From NCBI RefSeq assembly GCF_017654505.1, contig NC_054538.1, positions 57,627,684 through 57,691,683 on the forward strand: a stretch of 64,000 nt of DNA, written 5' to 3'. Both the position numbers and the translations under genes were made by a program. Position 1 is the stretch's first letter, and each line of letters begins with the position of its first letter. Below the pieces are notes generated by a model. The model was not told the DNA's origin. It made no database searches and worked only from the letters and a program-made list of their open reading frames with translations. The stretch is from Polyodon spathula. Taxonomy: Eukaryota > Chordata > Actinopteri > Acipenseriformes > Polyodontidae. Shown piece after piece: positions 11,801 to 20,739 of the stretch.

Positions 11801-14103
11801 TGCACTGTGCCGTCCTGCACTCTGCTGTCCGTGCATGGAGGGATTATTACTGCTGGAGGCTGCTGCCGTTCTCAACACTACAACCCACCCGGTTTCGATG
11901 AGTCACCGACACCCTCCCACCTCAGAAGACATAATAGTATTCGGAACAGCAACGTTAACGTCAAACACTACCATCAAGCAAATAAACAACGTGTTTCATC
12001 ATACATGCAGCTATAGCAGTGACGCTCATTCCTGTTCCAGATGCCTGCTTCTCTAAATGTCAACCTCATTGCATGTATCCACTCATTCACACTCAATTCT
12101 TCCAGATCAACGAATAATTCAAACAATAACTTCTCTTGGCATTTCAATATCATCTTTTGCATTATTTAGCAAGGCAGTACATGCATATCTTATTTCTTCA
12201 CTTCCTCGTTCAAAGGTTTGATCTCGGTCTCGGTCCACTTGTTCTGCCCACTGGCAAGATATCTTCTTATTTTTATTTGTGTTTTATTTTCTTTTTATGT
12301 AGTTTGACCAGCGTAAAGGGTGACTATCGAGCTCCAGTGATCAGACCCAGAATGAAATCTATCAATTGATTATGAGGATTCCTCTTTTTCTTTATTTTAC
12401 AAAATATCATTTGTTAATTAATAATCAGGTGCTGATCAATTTATTTTGTATTACAATGTAAGTTAGGAGGCTTCGTCCTCTCCTCGGCCAGCATATAGGG
12501 GTGGTTATGGAGCTCCAATGGACAAGGGATTGGGACAAATTATGTTATGTTTCATCATGGGCTTGGTCATTGTAAAATGCAATAAACAATCAGTCATTTT
12601 AAAGAGAAGCGATTTTCTTTGAGTGCTGGATGCGGAAGCAGCTCTCTTGCTTGTTTATGTCTGTGGTGAAGGGACTATGGTATTGCTCAGATCCGCCTCT
12701 GGGTTTTTTTGGCTTCTCTCGGCTTCTATCGTGGATGGTAAAGGGTTAAATAGCCCTCTCGTCTACCACTCCTGGTCGTTTTGTTTTGTTTGGTCCTCCT
12801 CCTCTTCTGCCTCCACCTTGCAGTGCGTCTTATCTAAGAGGAAGGTGGCCCAGAGTGCCAATTATCCTGCCGCTGACATTAGTTATCATTCATTAATATA
12901 GATTACATCACAGTTGGGCCTGCATATAGAGGCAGCTATCAAGCTCCAATGGACAAGGTCATGGGCCAAATTATATTACGCTTCATCATGGGCATGGCTG
13001 TTGTCAAGTGCAATAAATCGTTCATTTCAAATCTGGGTGTTTCCTTTCAGAACTGACTGACAGAAACCATTTACTAATACAGATGAAGAGAATGTTATTG
13101 GAAATTAGGGAACTATGTATTTATTTAGTAAGACTATTGCCTCTATAGTAATATCCATATACAGTTAAACTTGCTTAATATCAATCCTGTTAATATCATC
13201 CTTTGCTTACTACATCACTTAATTGCTCCTGACCGCAATATTATAGAAGAAAAGGGGCCATTGTAAACAGTTTGGGAAATGAAAGCATCAGATTAGAAAA
13301 TTCAGATGCAAGTTTTGAAATGTTCTGAATATACATGTAAAGTATGGTAGCATACTATAGCAATGTGTAAGATTACAGCTTTCTTATATTTTTAATTATT
13401 ACGATGTATTACACATGTACAATAGAGTTATATTTAATTTCAAAATAACCTCCTGATATATGTATTGAAAGCTATTAAATATTAATGTTTTCTTTTCTTT
13501 TTTAAAAATTGTGTTAACTTAGCATGATGGTAAAATGCTTTGGAGTATGTTACTTCTTATTTGGGAATTTCACTGTTTTGTTTTTACCCAATATAATATA
13601 CAAATACATATTGCATTTACTCCTTATTGATTCATAAAACCAAAATATAATTTAAGTTGTCTAGGGGCTTACCTCTGTTGGGGTGGCATCCCTTGATGTA
13701 TCTGGTGACACTGATGACAGTCAGAGTGTTGATGCTGGTCAAGCCGAACAGCAGGGTTAGAAAACCATCTACCTGTAAAGACAACGTGAAGGCCTGTTAT
13801 GGCATGACATTTGAACATCACCCACCATTTCCATTCACCTCTGCAGTCACCCTTGGAATGTACAGCTACGTGATAGTCATCCAGTTTTCATAAATTCTTG
13901 CTCATGCTCTTATTCTCTTGCTCTATATTTCCAAAAGGCTTATGTGGCAGGTACACCTGCCCCTGTGTGTGTTTTGTGTTTTATGTTATATATGTTGTAT
14001 GTTATATGTGGATATAGTGGTGCATGGAATATATTTTCTCTCCCCTCTCACTCTCCCGTTCTTCACTCATCAAACACCCAACCTCGAGTGAGTGAAACAT
14101 GGA

Positions 14104-14166
<63 letters not shown>

Positions 14167-17100
14167 TGTTGTGCCAGGATTCAATTACTAATTAAGTATT
14201 CACTTGAATCCCAGCAAGTGAACTAATTTGTGCACTCCACGTGCTCACAATTGATGGTCAATCAAGCCCCAGCCACAAGGTATATAAAAGGAGCAAAATC
14301 CTTTGTTTAGGGGGAGGTAGCTGGAAGGAGAGTTCAATGACAGCTAATGCCCAGCCTGAACAAAGTGAGTAAAAACACAGTGATAGCTGAAGCTTGGGTG
14401 TTTTGATTTGTAGTTTATTTGGTATTGTTTTATTTAAACCTATATTTTGTTCATGTGTTTTTGCAGATTCTGCAGATTCCTTGTCCACAACGCTACCCTT
14501 CTATAGGACTGTGGCAAAGTGCCCCACCCCTAGGCTATTTATTTGTGTTGTATGTTATGTGTATTGTGTTAATGTTAGTGTGTAGTCAGTGGTACACAGG
14601 ATATAAATGGGACTGTGTAACACGAGTTGTTTAAAATGTATATTTGTATTTAGGCACGAGGATTGCACAGCACTTCACGTGTAGGTAAAATGGAATAATA
14701 TGCGAGCATGGGGAATTGCACTTTATTAATTCACGTGCAGTTGTACCGAGACTCCAATTGAATGATTGATTAGCAATCAAGTCTCATTACAGCTGCATAA
14801 AAGCAACATGTTTTTACTCACTTGGGGACGTGTGTTCGGTGAGTGGAGAATGGGTGTGGTGAGGAGAAAGTAAAAAAGTAAAATAAATGATTGATTTAAA
14901 CTCACCGTGTTTGTCTGTTCGTCAGCTGTTTGTTAGTGTCTGTGTCGTGTAGTGTTAATCCATTTTGTTTGTCTGTTTATTTTGGCCTCAAGTGTCGAGT
15001 GCTGTTTTTTTGTTTAACCTTTTATTTTCTGTCTGTTGGATTATTAAACTGTGCATCAGCACCTTCACCATTGCAAAACCTGCATTCTGTGTTGGTTCCT
15101 GTCTCTGGTCTGACGTTTCAGGACTGTTTATTCCACATTGTGGCAGTCAAAGACCTAGCATCTGTATTTGTATCAAGGTAAAAGGTATAAGAAACTTACA
15201 GGTATAAGTAATCGAACTTACTTGGGAAGGGGTAATACCCAATACTCAACTAGTCGACTAGAAAAGTGACAGTCAGCCTCTCAAAATACATCCAGGTGTA
15301 GCAAGTCCTTACCTGACAGGTCCAGATGGAGGTTATAAGGAATCCATCATCCTGAAAGACATTGAAGATTTCAAGGATCCCTCTGGAGTATCCAAACACA
15401 GAAATGCTGGCATCTGATATGGCCAGGTTGAAGGTGAGGTAGTCAGTAGGCTGTAGACTAGCTCTTTGTTTATAAAGTACTAAAATGACTATGCTGTTCC
15501 CAAACCATGACAACCAGCCTGAAAAAACAACATGAAGACATGATTCAGTGTTTCACGGATTCATCATTTAAGCAGATCCCTTTTCATATTAAGTCAGTTA
15601 AGTTTATTTAATGTGGAGTGTCTAGAATAATTTAGTTTGGCATGCACATAAAAAAGGAAAACAATGGAGGTGTCACCACAACTGGCATACTGGGGCAACC
15701 TTAGAAACTTCAGGATGTTAAGAAAGGGATCTAGCCTGCACAGAATATCCATGTTGACACTTTGCTTGAGACTGATTGCCTTCGACAGGCACTTTAAAAT
15801 CTTCAGAGCAGGCAGGCTCCAAATGAAAGACAGCTTGAACATCACATTGACCCTGTAGACCCTGTCGGAATGTCTGTACACACAGGTAAGGACAGGTCTC
15901 AGGCCCCCTAGGTGTGCAGTGGAAAAGTCCTTGCAAAAGACACAGTACTTCATTCTTGGGTCCTGGGTCTAATCATGCAACTGCATGCTGAATTGATCAG
16001 AATTCCCAGCAGATGTGTTACAAAAAAACAGAATAGTAATAGTCAGTGTTATATTTGCACCACTAGGTCTGTTAAAGAGTTATTCTATGTTCTGATTACA
16101 AAATGTTATTTTTTTAACCTATAATGTATTGATCAAAAGTCCCAGCAGATTTGTTACAAAAAACCAGAATGATAATAGTCAGTATTTTAATTTATATTCC
16201 TTGCACCACTAGCTCTATTAAAGTGTTATTTTCTGTTCTGATTTGTCTATAGAAATAATACGATAACTGCTGTGCAGTTACTACCTCACAAAGTGAAGGT
16301 AATATCCAAGCAATGCACCTATTGAGTGAGTAGATGGAATGAGGGCCCCATGCTGAGAGAATTGTGTATCTTTCAAGGGAGAAGCCTGCTTAAGCAGCAC
16401 ATGCCTAATGTATTCATACACACACTCTCTCTCACCAACCATTTCAGACAACTGGCATACAAATAAAAACAGAACAAAATATGAACATTCTTACTGCTGT
16501 AAATGGTTAACAGCTAAACACTTTAAAATAAAGACTTTCTCATAAATATTCATATTCACTTTGTCTGTGCTGAAGCCCATTTATGCTGCCAAAACCCTAT
16601 CCATTAACTTCCAATGGACCATGTACTGTATTTGGAACCCACTGAGGCTGACTCTCACCATAAGGACATTAACTTAAGCAGGAAGCAAAGTGTTTATCTT
16701 CAAACTGTAGTGTCATAGCAGGATAAATGGTCTTCGTCTGAATCAAGGAGCAATTCAAGTATGTCTGGACAAAGAAACAATGCACAGCATGATTACGAGG
16801 TATCAAAATTCTGGTGCGGTCCCAATTTCTGTGCTACAGAAGTGTATGTGTTTTGTTGTTATTATATAAAGTAGACATCATTTAAGAACCTCAGTCGAAA
16901 TTTGTATGGTCTTTTTAGGCAGTGTAAGATTTTTCCTAACAAATTCACGCATGATAGATCATTGATCAAATTCACCATCTGAAAATACTTTTTTAGAGTT
17001 TTCAATGTTTTTTTAGATACTTTAAATTATAGGGTATCTCATTATTGGTTAACAAGGACATTCTTATTGATTATTTCATTTCAAGCAAAAAAAGGACACC

Positions 17101-17791
17101 AGCCACCAACTGAATTGATGTGGGTCTATAGCAGCATTTTCAGTTAGGCATCTACAGTACATTAATTAAATGAAGAATGGTTAATGTGAACAAACTTGCT
17201 ATGTTTATACATGAAAGTGAAGGTCAGGTTACTTGTATTATTTTGTATTATTGCTGTATTCATTCTAAAGTTATCAAACATATTCTCCATATGCCCTGTC
17301 ACTCAACCCCCAAAAAAGTAGTTTTCTACTCAGCTTTTAAAAGACAGCCTCACACAATAGCAGAGTTCGAACTAAAAATAATAAAAAACAGTAATGAATG
17401 CACATAAGTATAAATCACTAGCTCTAGATAACAGTTACGCAAACCACATAACATCATATAACTGATTAGAGCATTGAAACCACAAAATGACAACTGTCAG
17501 TAAAAAGTGCACAAATATAATTATTACAAAAAAAACAGACAAAAAAACTAACAATGTAAAATATAAAATTTATATTAGTATTATTGATATTATTAAACGC
17601 GTTGTTAAGTAATTTCATGATCCACTGCAATAAACAATTTTCTTTTCTTGAGGTTACCCACCTAGTGTTAACAGGTATGCTCCTATGATGGTCTCTCCTT
17701 GCTCAGAAATAGGAAGGTCTTTGTTCAGAAGGCTAAGGTTATTGTTCTTCCATGGAATATTGGCTTGTTGTAAATGTCTTTGGAATGACAT
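6373..17791 (-). CDS. opn5-like: Opn5-group (neuropsin-like) opsin, six coding exons, 402 residues
   Basis: Light-sensing G-protein-coupled receptor of the non-visual Opn5 group, acting in the plasma membrane with bound retinal. Coding exons (minus): 17662-17791, 15313-15518, 13673-13772, 9583-9687, 7478-7707, 6373-6810. Every intron begins GT and ends AG, phases match (1,0,1,1,0), and the joined frame has no stop. Seen in the protein: a glycosylation sequon N18-L19-S20; disulfide pair C111 and C187; TRY (135-137) in place of the D/ERY triad; AWSPYA in helix 6; retinal-binding lysine K299 in LFAKSASFYNP; NPIIY 305-309; a cysteine at 326 suited to palmitoylation; then a 76-residue Ser/Thr/Pro-rich tail. 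D114 aligns with bovine E113 and D181 with bovine E181. The family call is near certain. The subgroup is inferred: E188 follows C187 where I recall Opn5L1 having a second cysteine, so an Opn8/Opn5L2-like paralogue is my best guess. Confidence 0.96.
7478..7707 (-). CDS. opn5-like: Opsin exon 5 (extracellular loop 2, helix 5, loop 3)
   Basis: Acceptor TTTCTAG|ATCATGG, donor ACCCGG|GTAGGT. It encodes residues 181-257: HGYGTCEIDW with C187 and E188, helix 5 (VAIFICCFFLPVFMMLFSYV) and the basic third cytoplasmic loop ending MEKDVTR. This exon links in phase 0 to the VSIVICTAF start of helix 6. Confidence 0.95.
8030..8294 (-). mobile_element. tRNA-derived CORE-type SINE in opsin intron 4
   Basis: Read on the minus strand it has a tRNA-like head (TGTGGTCCAATGGTTAAAG...GGCTTGTAACCAGGAGGT), a core resembling the MIR/CORE block (TGTGTGACCTTGAGCAAGTC ACTTAACCTCC), and a tail ending AAGTGCTTTGTAATG...GGCGCTATATAAAGAT, typical of a tail shared with a CR1/L2-type LINE. 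A sister copy lies at 36701-36941. Confidence 0.8.
8682..8866 (+). mobile_element. 5'-truncated copy of the same SINE with AAT tail
   Basis: It begins inside the core (GAGCAAGTCACTTAAC), continues through GACTCTGCAGCTGATGCATAG into the tail GGATAAAGGCGTCTACTAAA, and ends in an A-rich run grown into a (TAA)n microsatellite (8819-8866). Confidence 0.7.
8867..9460. other. Opsin intron 4, remaining sequence
   Basis: Plain AT-rich intron sequence. I see no repeat boundary, frame or RNA gene. Confidence 0.5.
9583..9687 (-). CDS. opn5-like: Opsin exon 4 (helix 4)
   Basis: Acceptor CATTACAG|CTCATTG, donor CACAG|GTGAAA. It encodes residues 146-180 plus one base of residue 181: helix 4 (IAVLLGFIWLASTFWSGAP) and the start of extracellular loop 2 (LVGWGSYT). 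The last base, G, joins AT of exon 5 to make aspartate 181. Confidence 0.94.
9688..12480. other. Opsin intron 3, distal part
   Basis: 9700-10600 is AT-rich without recognisable features. 10640-12370 is GC-richer and contains the GCTGTGCC minisatellite (11700-11830). A block at 10716-10765 (TAAATAGCCCCCTCGTCTGC and following) resembles 12748-12795 (TAAATAGCCCTCTCGTCTAC and following), so part of this region is repeat-derived. No exon with opsin coding potential is present. Confidence 0.5.
11700..11830. repeat. Degenerate GC-rich minisatellite
   Basis: Repeated imperfect units of the type GCTGTGCCACGCTGTGCC, GCACTGTGCCGTCCTGCAC. The repeat makes several overlapping open frames on both strands rich in Cys/Ala/His, which should not be read as genes. 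Confidence 0.75.
12486..13030 (+). repeat. Pair of related ~115-bp units flanking a shared spacer
   Basis: Unit A (12486-12600) and unit B (12917-13030) share GCATATAG, AGCTCCAATGGACAAGG, TTCATCATGGGC and TGCAATAAA. Each ends in an AATAAA-containing tail, as expected of a transcript end or LTR. A diverged third piece lies near 12310-12360 (GAGCTCCAGTGATCAG). The spacer includes a segment also found near 58255. Confidence 0.6.
12615..12745 (+). repeat. Dispersed repeat segment shared with 58250-58520
   Basis: Shared words: CTTTGAGTGCTGGATGCGGA AGCAGCT here and CTTTGGGCGCTGGATGCAGA AGCAGCT at 58259, then TTGTTTATGTC[TC]GTG in both. Both copies finish with AAGGGTTAAA. The repeat class is unknown; TTAA in the shared end would fit a piggyBac-like or related non-autonomous element. 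Confidence 0.45.
13673..13772 (-). CDS. opn5-like: Opsin exon 3 (helix 3)
   Basis: Acceptor TTTACAG|GTAGATGG, donor ACAGAG|GTAAGC. It encodes residues 113-145 plus one base of A146: helix 3 with D114 at the usual counterion position 113 (bovine numbering) and S-V-T-R-Y at the cytoplasmic end. The spacing of 25 residues from C111 to R136 equals that from C110 to R135 in bovine rhodopsin, so these alignments are gap-free. Confidence 0.95.
13943..14224. mobile_element. LTR fragments, one inverted, with TA expansion (opsin intron 2)
   Basis: A left piece starting TGTGGCAGGTACACCTGCCC matches the start of the LTR family at 14510. It is followed by a piece in reverse orientation (CTCCCGTTCTTCACTCATC through GAGTGAGTGAAACATG, and after the TA tract TGTGCCAGGATTCAATTACT). 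The reverse complement of that inverted piece is found intact at 33880-33990. The TA microsatellite 14106-14165 sits where the intact copy has only GTATATATAG. Confidence 0.65.
14225..14509 (+). other. TATA-containing stretch before the solo LTR
   Basis: It contains GGTATATAAAAGGAGC (14279-14294), a strong TATA-like box, followed by a T-rich tract and TTTTGCAG. It may be the remainder of another LTR, but its ends could not be defined. Confidence 0.3.
14510..15120 (+). mobile_element. Solo LTR (TGTGGCAAAGTG family), opsin intron 2
   Basis: About 611 bp. It starts TGTGGCAAAGTGCCCC, has GGATATAAATGG as a TATA-like box and a T-rich 3' part, and ends at TTTCA with a possible 4-bp target duplication GGAC. 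Sister copies are at 33669-34284, 38078-38709 and 45576-46168. It is sense on the plus strand, opposite to the opsin. Confidence 0.8.
15313..15518 (-). CDS. opn5-like: Opsin exon 2 (helices 1-2, first extracellular loop)
   Basis: The acceptor follows a T-rich tract (TTTTTTCAG, minus strand) and the donor is TGTCAG|GTAAGG. It encodes residues 44-112: the FGNSIV core of helix 1, then LTFNLAISDASISVFGYSRG of helix 2, and ends at WTCQ with the disulfide cysteine C111. In phase 0 it reads straight into the DGFLTLLFG of exon 3. Confidence 0.95.
15992..16243. repeat. Tandem duplication of ~110 bp in opsin intron 1
   Basis: Units at 15992-16100 and 16128-16243 both read ATTGATCA, CCCAGCAGAT, TGTTACAAAAAA, AATAGTCAGT, TTGCACCACTAG and TTCTGATT. 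They differ by small indels. Confidence 0.8.
16250..17640. other. Opsin intron 1, remaining sequence
   Basis: AT-rich, without recognised repeats or coding potential by eye. Confidence 0.5.
17662..17791 (-). CDS. opn5-like: Opsin exon 1 (start codon, extracellular N-terminus, start of helix 1)
   Basis: The ATG at 17791-17789 opens a 43-codon stretch plus one base, ending at donor G|GTGGGT (17662/17661). It encodes the extracellular N-terminus with one N-glycosylation sequon and the beginning of helix 1 (GAYLLTL). The ATG is the only one visible in frame in this exon. The codon split over intron 1 is glycine 44. A 5' untranslated exon further upstream cannot be excluded. Confidence 0.88.
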
Positions 17792-17951
17792 ACTTGCTTC
17801 TTAACGTTTTGGTTGTCACCACATGAATTGCTGAATAACCCAAGTGTCCCTTTTGGAAAACTCCAGGGCTGTAGTTTCTGTCGAGATGATACACTGGGAT
17901 CTTCCTGTCAAACAGAAAGAACCAAGCAGCCCTCGACCCGTTTTTATTTCC

Positions 17952-18020
17952 TAATCCAGACTAAAAATAATCTCTGCCGCTCCATTTGTGACCAGGGCAT
18001 GACGCGGGTGTGTGTAATCC
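17952..18020 (-). promoter_or_regulatory. Possible OTX/CRX-type sites upstream of the opsin
   Basis: Two TAATCC hexamers (17952-17957 and 18015-18020; GGATTA on the gene strand) lie 160-230 bp before the opsin ATG, with a MEF2-like CTAAAAATAA at 17961-17970. OTX/CRX factors bind TAATCC in many photoreceptor and pineal genes. Hexamers this short occur often by chance, and no TATA box is evident. Confidence 0.25.
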
Positions 18021-18830
18021 TATTTCTTGTGGATATAAAAACAGATGAAGACAGTGAGACTGAAGTCAAAGAAATCTTAATGAAAAGAAAGACAGCCTCG
18101 TCCTGCAAAATGGCATGCTCTAAAATCTCAACGTTCATTAGAGACTAATTAAAGGATTCTAATAGTAACGGGGTTTACATGAGATTTGCAGAACGTTTAC
18201 ATTTATTATTTTGTAGATGTCTGATTTATCGATTAATACATAGTGCATCGTATTTTCATAGCGAGACAATTACAATGAAACCTTAAAAGGTTAATAGGCT
18301 CCCTGACACAGCAACTTTACAGGCGCATCATGGACTGTCCAGGGTGCTGAAAGAGCAGAGGAACGCGAAATGCTGAAGTCCTAGACAGTATATTCGTGCA
18401 TGTGCTGAGGAGTACTGTAGTATGCATAAAGTGCTCCTACTGTTTGCTGATCAGATCAAAAACACAGTGTTTCAACGCGCTTATCTTATTTGTAATAGAA
18501 ATAACATAGGGTGCTGTAAAACGCGATATGGGCTAAACTACCATGTGGGATTGACTCAGATTAGAACTCGTTAGAAACAGCAATTTCCCCAAAAGTCTGT
18601 AAATATTTTATTCAATTCTATACATTTCTTTTGGTGCGACATTTTAAGGATAATATATGAGATTAAATCAAATCCCAAACATCCTAAATGTATTTTGTAT
18701 TTTTTGTATGTTTGTATTTTGTATTTTTTATTTTAGAACATGATGGAGTGTCTAAATAGAACTGTTAACAAATAAACTAATACTAACACGTTCGATATAC
18801 GAGCTTTCTTACATTTAACAGATTAAACGT

Positions 18831-18832
<2 letters not shown>

Positions 18833-18880
<48 letters not shown>

Positions 18881-18883
18881 TTT

Positions 18884-18939
<56 letters not shown>
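18833..18939. repeat. ATT/AAT inverted microsatellite
   Basis: About 16 ATT units run through TTTATTAAT into about 16 AAT units. The two halves are reverse complements, so the block is a near-perfect palindrome of about 105 bp, roughly 1 kb upstream of the opsin start. Confidence 0.9.
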
Positions 18940-18941
<2 letters not shown>

Positions 18942-19302
18942 GCGTTTTCACCTAGGAGTATTTTTTTTAATTTTATCAGTTTCTGCATCGGGTCATGTCT
19001 AATTACCTCCAGAAAGCCGAGCAAAATTGTTTTAGAAAGAATGACTTATCACTGCACGGGGGTTTCGCAATTGCAGTCTTATCATCACATTACAATATTA
19101 ACCCTGTTAAAAACAGAGGACAACATTCATAACAACGTCTTATTTCCTCCGTCAAAACTACGCTGCAGAGTTGCAGTGCCAGTTTATAGTGCTGCAGCCA
19201 ATGTGCTAGTACAGCGGTATATCTTTGTAAACAAAGAACCTGAAAAAAAAACAGGTTTATTCAGGTATTTTGCTGTATAGATTACAAATGCATGGTGTAC
19301 AT

Positions 19303-19362
<60 letters not shown>

Positions 19363-19413
19363 ATATATATATGGGTATATATAGATATATATTATATATA
19401 TATATATATATAT
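19303..19413. repeat. GT then TA microsatellite
   Basis: (GT)n of about 56 bp passing into interrupted (TA)n. Confidence 0.9.
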
Positions 19414-19594
19414 ATCACCTCCTACCACTTGATATATAGTCTCCATGTGAATTAATAAAGGCTTTCTAGAACTTTGTCTGGTTCGTATATGGGGCTAACA
19501 ATAAGAACAGTGCAACTTTCATGAGCCAGTCAACCGTTTCAAAGCTGTAGAAACTATGAACCCCACCAGTCATGAAGGTGAAGAGGACAAGGCT

Positions 19595-19599
<5 letters not shown>

Positions 19600-19662
<63 letters not shown>
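19600..19662. repeat. CT then CA microsatellite
   Basis: (CT)n of about 45 bp passing into (CA)n. It lies at the 3' end of the minus-strand LINE relic. Confidence 0.9.
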
Positions 19663-19689
19663 AATTCAAATTAAAAAAAGGGTTTATTG

Positions 19690-20310
19690 GCATGACAAAA
19701 TAAAATTACGTTTTGCCAAAGCACTTAAACAACAAATATCAATACAGATACAATACAAATTGACACCCCCTCTTACCCCCACCGCCCTCCCTCCCTACCT
19801 GTACACCAACCTTCATTAGCCCCCTCCCTCCTCCTTACAACCCCTATTCTTGTCCCCCACTGTATGGAGTGGAGTATGGGGAACCGGCCCAGTTCAGCCC
19901 TGCAGGCACTATTGGTGGTATTCCTGTGAACCCACTCTATTGCTCAGAGAAAAGTGGTACCTGTTTCTCTGAGATCTGTTTCTTCTGAAATACCATAACT
20001 GGTCTTGTCTGGGTTTACTGTCAGTGTCCATTTCTAACAGTACTGCTCTGCTGCAGCCCCTGCTCTGTAGGTGAGAGCAGGACCAGGTAATCTGCATAGA
20101 GCAGGAATTTAATTTATTTGTCATGTAGAGTGAGTCCACAGGCTGCGGACTGCAGCCCTGCCTCACTCGACGGCCTTGGGTGAAAAACTCTGTTCTTTGG
20201 TTACCAATTTTCATGCTGCACTTATTCTCTGACCAGGTACATGGCCAGGCATGCCACCCATACACGTCACAGTGGTCCCCATCCAGTGTGCTGTCGAGGC
20301 TTCCCAAGTG
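19690..20310 (-). mobile_element. LINE relic, reverse transcriptase part
   Basis: Minus-strand frames read SMKIGNQRTEFFTQGRRVRQ GCS (the RT 'VxQGxxLSP' block), then in a shifted frame KFLLYADYLVLLSPTEQGLQ, where YADY replaces catalytic YADD, and after a deletion NSACRAELGRFP. These blocks occur in this order in one family of vertebrate and invertebrate LINEs. It probably belongs to the same element as the endonuclease piece at 22512-23025, separated by the hAT insertion. Confidence 0.65.
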
Positions 20311-20739
20311 TCAGTGAAAAACAGTGCTTCAGTTGCTAAAGTTAAAAAAAAAAAAAGTGTTGTGTCCTCATAAACTTTATTTAAGCAAGTCTCAAAATTA
20401 TTAATACATACACATATTAAAACATGACAAAATGACATTAGAATAGTCAATTTTAAATAAAAACACAATGTACCTTTTTGTTTCTGTTAAAAAAAAAATC
20501 CTCTTCAAAACATTGTGCACGAACAACATTGCTGCAAAAACAAGATCAACAGTATTATGATTTGTGTAGTCACCCATGGTAACCCAGCAATGGTGGTCAC
20601 ATGTTTTTGCGTAAAGCAAGACAACCCAAAACACATACAGATATAAAGGAAACACTGCCTGACCAACATTCGCATATAAATGATTTCCATTACATGAGAG
20701 TAGATGTTGAACTTCATGCTGATTTGAACTCAGCTCTAG

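Noticed and set aside
11552..12056. Several overlapping open frames on both strands near 11.7 kb
   Set aside because: They are produced by the GCTGTGCC minisatellite; no splice structure or domain supports them.
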